Positions 48,164 to 56,035 of a stretch of DNA of 56,035 bases are shown here, in pieces. Made by a program: the position numbers and the translations under genes. Source of the stretch: Alphaproteobacteria bacterium. GTDB taxonomy: Bacteria > Pseudomonadota > Alphaproteobacteria > Rhizobiales > Xanthobacteraceae. Below the pieces are notes generated by a model, which saw nothing but the letters and a program-made list of their open reading frames with translations, had not been told where the DNA came from and did not search any database. Location of the stretch: assembly GCA_005885285.1 (NCBI GenBank), contig VAZG01000414.1, positions 1 through 56,035 on the forward strand, read 5' to 3'. Within the stretch, counting starts at the first letter, position 1; each line of letters opens with the position of its first letter.

Positions 48164-49087
48164 ATGATGACCGGTTTGACTGTCGGCGACCGTACTTCCG
48201 CAGATTACGTTCGTGGTGCTCTCTATGGCCTTGCGGCCGTCAGCATCTGGTCCGGATGGATTGTCGTGGCGCGGCTTGGACTGCGGACAAGCCTCACGCC
48301 GTGGGACATCGCCGCACTCCGCTTCGGCGTGGCCGGTTTGCTGTTGCTGCCATACCTTCTGAGTAATGGTCTCGTGCTCAAACGCCTCGGCTGGATCGGA
48401 CTGGCAGCGATCGTTTTGGGTGGTGGCGCTCCCGTCCTGCTCGCGAATGCCGGCCTGCAGTTCGCTCCTGCGGCACATGCCGGAGCCCTCTTTCCCGGGG
48501 TGATGCCCCTTGCGGTCGCTATCCTCGCCGCTTTCGTCCTGCGCGAGGCGTTCTCCGGCGTGAAAAGGATTGGCTTCGTCCTGATTCTGCTCGGCGTCCT
48601 TGGCATCGCTTGGGAAGCGGTCGACGCAACGAGTATCGTGCCGACGATCGGACACGCATTGTTTCTGGGTTCAGCCCTGGCCTGGGCCTGTTACACGGTC
48701 GCGATGCGTCGCGCACGATTAGATGGTCTGCACGCCGCGGCCATTGCCGCCGTCGGGGCATTGATCTTGTACATGCCCCTCTATCTGTTGGCGGCGGGTG
48801 TGACTTTGATCAAAGCCCCATGGGGCGATCTGGCGCTTCAAGCATTCGTCCAGGGACTTCTGACCGCAATCGTGTCGCTTGTCCTCTATGGGCGAGCGGT
48901 CAGCTTGCTCGGCGCTTCAAGCGGTGCTGCCTTCGCCGCCCTGTCCCCGGCGATGACGGCTATCATGGCGATCCCGATCCTCGGTGAATGGCCAACGCCG
49001 ATGGATTGGATCGCAATCGTCGCGATCTCGCTGGGCGTCTACATTGTAAGCGGCGGACCCGGCCCCCGGCCGCGGTGGCGAAATTGA
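48164..49087 (+). CDS. EamA/DMT family transporter
   Basis: ALYGLAAVSIWSGWIVVARLGLRTSLTPWDIAALRFGVAGLLLLP...; ~10 TM; divergent from the CGNR gene. Confidence 0.9.
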   Translation: MMTGLTVGDRTSADYVRGALYGLAAVSIWSGWIVVARLGLRTSLTPWDIAALRFGVAGLLLLPYLLSNGLVLKRLGWIGLAAIVLGGGAPVLLANAGLQFAPAAHAGALFPGVMPLAVAILAAFVLREAFSGVKRIGFVLILLGVLGIAWEAVDATSIVPTIGHALFLGSALAWACYTVAMRRARLDGLHAAAIAAVGALILYMPLYLLAAGVTLIKAPWGDLALQAFVQGLLTAIVSLVLYGRAVSLLGASSGAAFAALSPAMTAIMAIPILGEWPTPMDWIAIVAISLGVYIVSGGPGPRPRWRN

Positions 49088-49208
49088 CTTGAACCGGTCT
49101 ATGACGAAGGTTGTCTGCATTCCCCATTGCTTTCGTTTTCGATTGTGATTTACTCCAAATCGAAAGCCAAATCGCCAAAGTGAACGGGCGAACGCCGGGG
49201 AAGCGTCT

Positions 49209-50753
49209 TTGGATCGGATTTTCGACCTCGCGATTATCGGGGGCGGCATCAACGGCTGCGGCATCGCGCGCGACGCGGCGGGCCGGGGCAATTCTGTTTT
49301 CCTCTGTGAAATGAATGATTTAGCGAGCGGGACGTCGTCCTGGTCGACCAAGCTCGTGCATGGCGGCTTGCGCTATCTCGAATATTACGAATTCCGCCTG
49401 GTGCGCGAGGCGCTGATCGAGCGCGAAATCCTCTGGCAGATCGCGCCCCATATCATTCGCCCGCTGCGGTTCGTATTGCCGCATCACGCCGGCCTGCGCC
49501 CGGCCTGGCTGTTGCGGCTCGGGCTGTTTCTTTACGACCATATCGGCGGCCGCCATCTGCTGGCGCCGACGCGATCGGTCGACCTTTCGCGCGACGAGGT
49601 CGGCAAGCCGCTGGTGGCGAATCGCTACACCAAGGGGTTTGAATATTCCGACTGCTTCGTCGATGACGCCCGGCTGGTGGTGCTGACCGCGCGCGACGCC
49701 GCCGATCGCGGCGCCGAAATCCGCACGCGGACACGCGCGGGCGAGATCCGGCAGAAGGACGGCATCTGGCAGCTCACGGTCGAGGACATGGTCAGCGGCG
49801 TGCGCTCGACCATCCAGGCCCGCGCGCTCGTCAACGCCGGTGGACCATGGGTCGAAAAAGTGCTGTCGGCAGGCTCGGGCGTCAACGCGCGCGCCAAGGT
49901 GCGGCTCGTGCAGGGTTCGCACATCGTGGTGCGTAAGCTCTATGACCACGACCGCGCCTACATGTTCCAGAACTCTGACGGCCGCATCGTGTTCGTGATT
50001 CCCTACCAGGACGATTTTACGCTGATCGGCACCACCGACCGCGACTACCATGGCGACCCCTCGAAGGTGAACGCCACCAGCGAGGAGATCAAATATCTCT
50101 GCGAATCCGTGAGTGAGTACCTTGCCAAACCGGTGCGTCCGCAGGACGTGGTCTGGACCTATGCCGGCGTTCGCCCGCTCTATGACGACGGCGCCAGCGA
50201 AGCCAAGGCCGCGACCCGCGATTACGTGTTCGAGCTCGATACGCCCGGCGGCGCGCCGCTATTGTCGATCTATGGCGGCAAGATCACGACCTACCGCCGG
50301 CTCGCCGAAGAGGCGCTGGAACGGCTGTCGCCTTATCTGCGCAGCGCGATAGCGCGCGAGGGCTGGACCGGAAAATCGCCACTGCCAGGCGGCGACATGG
50401 ACGTCTCGGCGGTTGCGGCCCTATCAGCGGAACTCACGCGCAGCTATCCGTTCCTGACACCGGCGCATGCCAACCGCCTGGCGCATGCCTACGGCACCCG
50501 CGCCACAAAATGGCTCGGCAACGCCAAGTCAATCGCCGATCTCGGCCAGTCGTTTGGCGCCACCTTGACGGCGAACGAAGTCTCCTACCTGATGGCGTCG
50601 GAGTGGGCGTTGACCGCCGAGGACATCGTGTGGCGGCGGTCCAAACTGGGTCTGCGGATGTCGGCCACTGAAATCGCCGCGCTCGACGACTGGATCGCCG
50701 CGCACAAATTGCCGCTTGAAGGTCCCCTGCTGGAAGCGGGAGGGCGGACATGA
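49209..50753 (+). CDS. glpD: Glycerol-3-phosphate dehydrogenase
   Basis: FDLAIIGGGINGCGIARDAAGRGNSVFLCEMNDLASGTSSWSTKLVHGGLRYLEYYEFRLV; TTG start. Confidence 0.95.
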   Translation: MDRIFDLAIIGGGINGCGIARDAAGRGNSVFLCEMNDLASGTSSWSTKLVHGGLRYLEYYEFRLVREALIEREILWQIAPHIIRPLRFVLPHHAGLRPAWLLRLGLFLYDHIGGRHLLAPTRSVDLSRDEVGKPLVANRYTKGFEYSDCFVDDARLVVLTARDAADRGAEIRTRTRAGEIRQKDGIWQLTVEDMVSGVRSTIQARALVNAGGPWVEKVLSAGSGVNARAKVRLVQGSHIVVRKLYDHDRAYMFQNSDGRIVFVIPYQDDFTLIGTTDRDYHGDPSKVNATSEEIKYLCESVSEYLAKPVRPQDVVWTYAGVRPLYDDGASEAKAATRDYVFELDTPGGAPLLSIYGGKITTYRRLAEEALERLSPYLRSAIAREGWTGKSPLPGGDMDVSAVAALSAELTRSYPFLTPAHANRLAHAYGTRATKWLGNAKSIADLGQSFGATLTANEVSYLMASEWALTAEDIVWRRSKLGLRMSATEIAALDDWIAAHKLPLEGPLLEAGGRT

Positions 50754-51889
50754 CCGTTACGCTCGAACACGTCACGCGATCGGTCGACGGCATTCCGGCG
50801 ATCCGCGATGTCTCGTTGACGCTGCAGGGCGGCACGCTGAACGTGCTGCTCGGCCCGACGCTATCGGGCAAGACCTCAATCATGCGGCTGTTCGCCGGCC
50901 TCGACAAGCCGACGACAGGCCGCGTGCTGGTCGACGGCAAGGACGTCACCGGCGTCGACGTGCGGCGGCGATCGGTCGCGATGGTCTATCAGCAGTTCAT
51001 CAACTATCCCTCGCTGTCGGTCTACGAGAACATCGCCTCGCCGTTGCGGGTGCAGGGCAAGCCGCGCGCGGAAATCGAAAGGCGCGTCGGCGAGGCGGCA
51101 AGGCTGCTGCGGCTTGAGCCGTATCTCGAACGCACGCCATTGCAGTTGTCCGGCGGCCAGCAGCAGCGGACCGCGATCGCGCGTGCGTTGGTGAAAGGTG
51201 CGGACCTCGTGCTGCTCGACGAGCCGCTTGCCAATCTCGATTACAAATTGCGCGAGGAATTGCGCGCCGAACTGCCCCGCATCTTCGAGGCTTCCGGGGC
51301 GATCTTCGTCTATGCGACCACGGAGCCGTCCGAAGCGCTGTTGCTGGGCGGGCGAACCGTCTGCATGTGGGAGGGCGAGATCCTGCAGGCCGGCGAAACT
51401 TCAAAAGTCTATCGCCACCCCAACACGTTGCGCGTAGCGCAGGTGTTTTCTGATCCGCCGCTCAACGTCGTCGGAATCGAGAAGAGGAACGGCTCGGTCC
51501 AATATGCCGGCGGCGTCGAGGCGCCGGCCTCGGGACTCTATGCCGGCTTGAGCGATGGCCGTTATCGTGTCGGTTTTCGCGCGCACCAGCTGGAGCTCGC
51601 CAATGGCGTCGCCGGCCGCCACGCCTTTGCCGCCACGGTGACGGTGACCGAGATCACCGGCTCGGAGAGTTTCGTGCATCTCAACCGTGATGCGTCCAAC
51701 TGGGTGGCCGTGCTGCATGGCGTGCACGAATTTCCGCCCGGACACGTACTCGATGCGGTGCTCGACCCCAATAATGTCTTCGTGTTCGATGCGGCCGGCC
51801 GCGTGGTCGCCGCACCGGGCAAGGCGTTTTCGAGCGAAGTGCGTAGCGGCTCGCGCGAAGAAAACGCGTCAACAAGCTCGAGCACATGA
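50750..51889 (+). CDS. glpS: Glycerol ABC importer ATPase 1
   Basis: LLGPTLSGKTSIMRL, LSGGQQQRTAIARAL, LVLLDEPLANLD; H-loop reads VYATTEPSEA. Confidence 0.87.
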   Translation: MTVTLEHVTRSVDGIPAIRDVSLTLQGGTLNVLLGPTLSGKTSIMRLFAGLDKPTTGRVLVDGKDVTGVDVRRRSVAMVYQQFINYPSLSVYENIASPLRVQGKPRAEIERRVGEAARLLRLEPYLERTPLQLSGGQQQRTAIARALVKGADLVLLDEPLANLDYKLREELRAELPRIFEASGAIFVYATTEPSEALLLGGRTVCMWEGEILQAGETSKVYRHPNTLRVAQVFSDPPLNVVGIEKRNGSVQYAGGVEAPASGLYAGLSDGRYRVGFRAHQLELANGVAGRHAFAATVTVTEITGSESFVHLNRDASNWVAVLHGVHEFPPGHVLDAVLDPNNVFVFDAAGRVVAAPGKAFSSEVRSGSREENASTSSST

Positions 51890-51901
51890 GGGACATCCAG
51901 C

Positions 51902-52986
51902 ATGGCCCGCATTGATCTCGTCGATCTCGCACATTCCTACAGCGGCAACGCCGCCGCGCCGGAATCGTTTGCGCTCAAGCCGGTTACGATGACCTGGCGG
52001 CAAGGCGGCGCCTATGCGCTGCTCGGGCCGTCCGGCTGCGGCAAGACCACGCTGCTCAATCTGATCTCCGGCATCGTCACGCCCTCGCGCGGAAAAATCC
52101 TGTTCGACGGCGTCGATATCACGCCGCTGTCAACCCAGAAGCGCAACATCGCGCAAGTATTCCAGTTCCCGGTGATCTACGACACCATGACGGTCGGGCA
52201 GAACCTGGCATTTCCGCTGAAAAATCGCGGCGTGCCCAAGGGCGAGATCGACGCGCGGGTTGCACAGATCGCGCGATTGCTTGACCTTGCGCCCGATCTC
52301 AACCGCAAGGCGACGCGGCTGACGGCGGACGCCAAGCAGAAGATATCGCTTGGCCGCGGGCTGGTGCGCTCCGATGTTGCCGCGGTGCTGTTCGACGAGC
52401 CGCTGACTGTGATCGATCCCGAACTGAAATGGCAATTGCGCTCCAAACTGAAAGCGCTGCATCGCGACCTTGATCTGACGATGATCTATGTCACTCACGA
52501 CCAGACCGAGGCTTTGACGTTTGCCGACACGGTGGTGGTGATGCATGACGGCCGCGTCGTGCAGAGCGGAACGCCGGCCGAATTGTTCGAAAAGCCGGCG
52601 CATACGTTTGTCGGCTATTTCATCGGTTCGCCCGGCATGAACATCGTGCCTGCGCAGGTGAGGGGCCGTGAGGCGCGGATCGACGGTCATACGATTGCGC
52701 TGACACGGAGCTACGACGCGCTTCCGCCCGGCGCCAGGATCGAAGTCGGCGTCCGCCCGGAATTCGTCGATGTCGCGCTGCCGGCACCCGATTTGCTGTC
52801 GGCCAATATCGAGCGAATCGACGACCTCGGCCGCATCCGCTTTGCCCGCGTCCGCGTTGGCGACGCGAAGTTTTCGGCGCGCGTGCCGCCGGGATTTTCG
52901 GTTCAGGGCGAGAGCGCCGGACTGAAGTTCGATCCGTCGCATGTTCATGTCTACGCCGACAGTCTCCTGGTCGAGGGAGCGGCGTA

Positions 52987-52987
<1 letters not shown>
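51902..52987 (+). CDS. glpT: Glycerol ABC importer ATPase 2
   Basis: LLGPSGCGKTTLLNL, LFDEPLTVIDPEL, IYVTHDQTEA; signature position reads LTADAKQK. Confidence 0.87.
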
Positions 52988-53897
<910 letters not shown>

Positions 53898-53898
<1 letters not shown>

Positions 53899-54704
53899 TG
53901 CATTCGATTCCCGGCCATCGCGTCATCCTCATCCTGTTCCTGATCTTCCTGCTGCTGCCGATCTACTGGCTCGTCAACATGAGCTTCAAGACCAATGGCG
54001 AGATCGTCTCGACCATGACGCTGTGGCCGCACCAGCCGACGATCGCCAATTACATGCGCATCTTCACCGACGAGAGCTGGTATTCCGGCTACATCAATTC
54101 GCTGAAATATGTCGTCATCAACACCATCATCTCGATTTCGGTGGCGCTGCCGGCGGCTTATGCGTTCTCGCGCTATCGCTTCCTCGGCGACAAGCATCTG
54201 TTCTTCTGGCTGTTGTCGAACCGGATGGCGCCGGCGGCGGTGTATGCGCTGCCGTTCTTCAATCTCTATTCGGCGATCAACCTGTTCGATACGCCCTGGG
54301 CGGTGGCGCTGGCGCATTGCATCTTCAATGTGCCGTTGGCGGTATGGATCCTCGAAGGTTTTGTATCCGGCGTGCCGCGCGAGATCGACGAGACCGCGTT
54401 TCTCGACGGCTATTCGTTCCCGCGCTTCTTCATCAGGATCCTGGTGCCCTTGATCGCAAGCGGCATCGGGGTTGCCGCGTTCTTCTGTTTCATGTTCTCC
54501 TGGGTCGAACTGCTATTGGCGCGGACACTTACCTCGGTCGATGCCAAGCCGATTTCGGCCGTCATGACCCGCACGGTCTCCGCGGCCGGAATGGATTGGG
54601 GGCTGCTGGCGGCAGCCGGCGTCCTGACCATCATTCCCGGCGCGCTGGTGATCTGGTTTGTCCGCAACTACATCGCGCGCGGCTTCGCGCTGGGCAGGGT
54701 GTGA
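53898..54704 (+). CDS. glpQ: Glycerol ABC importer permease
   Basis: MalG-like permease; EIDETAFLDGYSFPRFFIRILVPLIASG; overlaps glpP stop. Confidence 0.87.
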
Positions 54705-54744
54705 TCAGATGGCTGCCGGATTCAATAAAATGGGTGTCGCTTGT

Positions 54745-54885
54745 TTCACCTCTCCCATAGGGAGAGGTCGGATTTGTCGCGAAGCGAGAAATCCGGGTGA
54801 GGGGTTATGCCTCACCGATCGACCGTACCCCCTCACCCCAGCCCCCTCCCCATGGGAGAGGCGGCGCTCCTCGTCGCGCGGTGGG
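54745..54885. repeat. Intergenic repeat with CCTCTCCC/GGGAGAGG inverted repeats inside the glp operon
   Basis: CCTCTCCC-ATA-GGGAGAGG (54749-54767), then ...GAAATCCGGGTGAGGGG...CCCCTCACCCCAGCCCCCTCCCCATGGGAGAGGCG. Confidence 0.75.
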
Positions 54886-54894
54886 AGCTGAGTC

Positions 54895-55224
54895 ATGGAA
54901 AACATCGCATGGATGGCCTGGACGCTGCCAACCGCGATCTTTTTCGTGCTGCTGGCCATGACCCTCGCGGTCATGACCTTGCTTGCGATTTATTATCCGG
55001 AAGCCGAGCGGGTCGGGGTCTTGCGCATTCCGACGACGCGCGGCGACCGATTGTTCCTCTCGCTGATCATGACTGCCGCGATTCATCTGTTGTGGATCGG
55101 CCTTGTCGGCACCGACACGATCGCGACGCTGCCGATCGGGGAAGAAGGTTTTGAGATTTCGAGCCTATGGCTCGCTACCGTGATTTCGCTTGTTTCGGCC
55201 GTCGTCATTTTTCGCAACGTCTGA
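54895..55224 (+). CDS. glpU: DUF2160-type small membrane protein of the glycerol transporter
   Basis: MENIAWMAWTLPTAIFFVLLAMTLAVMTLLAIYYPEAERVGVLRIPTTRGDRLFLSLI. Confidence 0.85.
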   Translation: MENIAWMAWTLPTAIFFVLLAMTLAVMTLLAIYYPEAERVGVLRIPTTRGDRLFLSLIMTAAIHLLWIGLVGTDTIATLPIGEEGFEISSLWLATVISLVSAVVIFRNV

Positions 55225-55299
55225 GCTAAGCGAAAACGAGCAGATCCGGGATCAACCCGGGCCTGGGTATGTTTTGTCGCTGCAACGGAGGAAACCAAC

Positions 55300-56035
55300 A
55301 TGCGACACTTGGAGAGAAGCAAACGGCCCTTGAGCGGGACCCGCATTCTGATGATGACAAGCGCTGTCGCGCTGATGGCGGCCTCGGCCGCGATCACTGC
55401 CCCGGCATTTGCCGATGAAGCTGCCGCGAAAAAGTGGATCGACAGCGAATTTCAACCCTCGACGCTGTCCAAAGACGACCAGATGAAGGAAATGCAGTGG
55501 TTCATCAAGGCCGCTGCACCCTTCAAGGGGATGGAAATCAATGCCGTCTCCGAAACCTTGACCGTGCACGAATATGAATCCCGGACGCTGGCCAAGGCCT
55601 TCGAGGAGATCACCGGCATCAAGGTCAAGCACGACATCATCCAGGAAGGCGATGTCGTCGAGAAGATTCAGACCCAGATGCAGTCCGGCAAGAACGTGTA
55701 TGACGGCTGGATCAACGACTCTGACTTCATCGGAACGCATTTCCGTTACGGTCAGGCCGTCGACCTGACCGACTACATGGCCGGCGAGGGCAAGGACGTC
55801 ACCGATCCCCAGCTCGACGTCAACGACTTCATCGGCAAGTCGTTCACCACGGCGCCGAACGGCCACCTCTACCAGTTGCCCGACCAGCAGTTCGCGAACC
55901 TCTATTGGTTCCGCTACGACTGGTTCTCCAATCCCGAGTACAAGACGAAGTTCAAGGCCAAATACGGCTACGACCTCGGCGTTCCCGTGAATTGGTCGGC
56001 CTATGAGGATATCGCTGATTTCTTCACCAACGACG
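55300..56035 (+). CDS. glpV: Glycerol ABC importer substrate-binding protein, truncated by window end
   Basis: Signal peptide; AAKKWIDSEFQPSTLSKDDQMKEMQWFIKAAAPFKGMEINAVSETLTVHEYESRTLAKAFEEITGIKVKHDII; GGAGG SD. Confidence 0.88.
   Translation, partial: MRHLERSKRPLSGTRILMMTSAVALMAASAAITAPAFADEAAAKKWIDSEFQPSTLSKDDQMKEMQWFIKAAAPFKGMEINAVSETLTVHEYESRTLAKAFEEITGIKVKHDIIQEGDVVEKIQTQMQSGKNVYDGWINDSDFIGTHFRYGQAVDLTDYMAGEGKDVTDPQLDVNDFIGKSFTTAPNGHLYQLPDQQFANLYWFRYDWFSNPEYKTKFKAKYGYDLGVPVNWSAYEDIADFFTND

Overview
High-GC alphaproteobacterial chromosome segment, Bradyrhizobium/Rhodopseudomonas-like by protein flavour and intergenic repeats. Left to right: hemE (truncated by the window edge), slyX/trhO, gamma-glutamyltransferase, a periplasmic-type Mo-hydroxylase operon whose [2Fe-2S] subunit is internally deleted, FKBP/hydroxyacid dehydrogenase/cupin genes, a cytochrome c-Vgb fusion, and a chromate-resistance-like locus (ABC-GldG-like fusion, LamG-like, rhodanese-ChrB, tandem DUF1259, small Cys-rich protein, ChrA). 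Then VOC proteins, an OM barrel/FecR/OmpA/caspase group, vapBC, an RND pump with two TetR regulators, fadE-thiolase-fadJ-yciA, and a glycerol glpR...glpDSTPQUV locus split by a ~3 kb accessory insertion. Most notable observation: two copies of a ~100-nt leader (about 61/77 identical in the aligned block), one before the ABC fusion gene and one before rhodanese-chrB. Their differences are concentrated in predicted loops or are compensatory in a stem, and a last hairpin covers the Shine-Dalgarno and start codon. This is a candidate structured cis-regulatory RNA. Others: an asymmetric ABC importer ATPase pair (GlpS lacks the switch His, GlpT lacks the LSGGQ signature), EcfG-type stress promoters before small unknown genes, CRP-like dyads between ompA and the caspase gene, a possibly leaderless vapBC promoter, and several decaying genes. 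All calls were made by eye from the sequence and ORF track; no database search was run.
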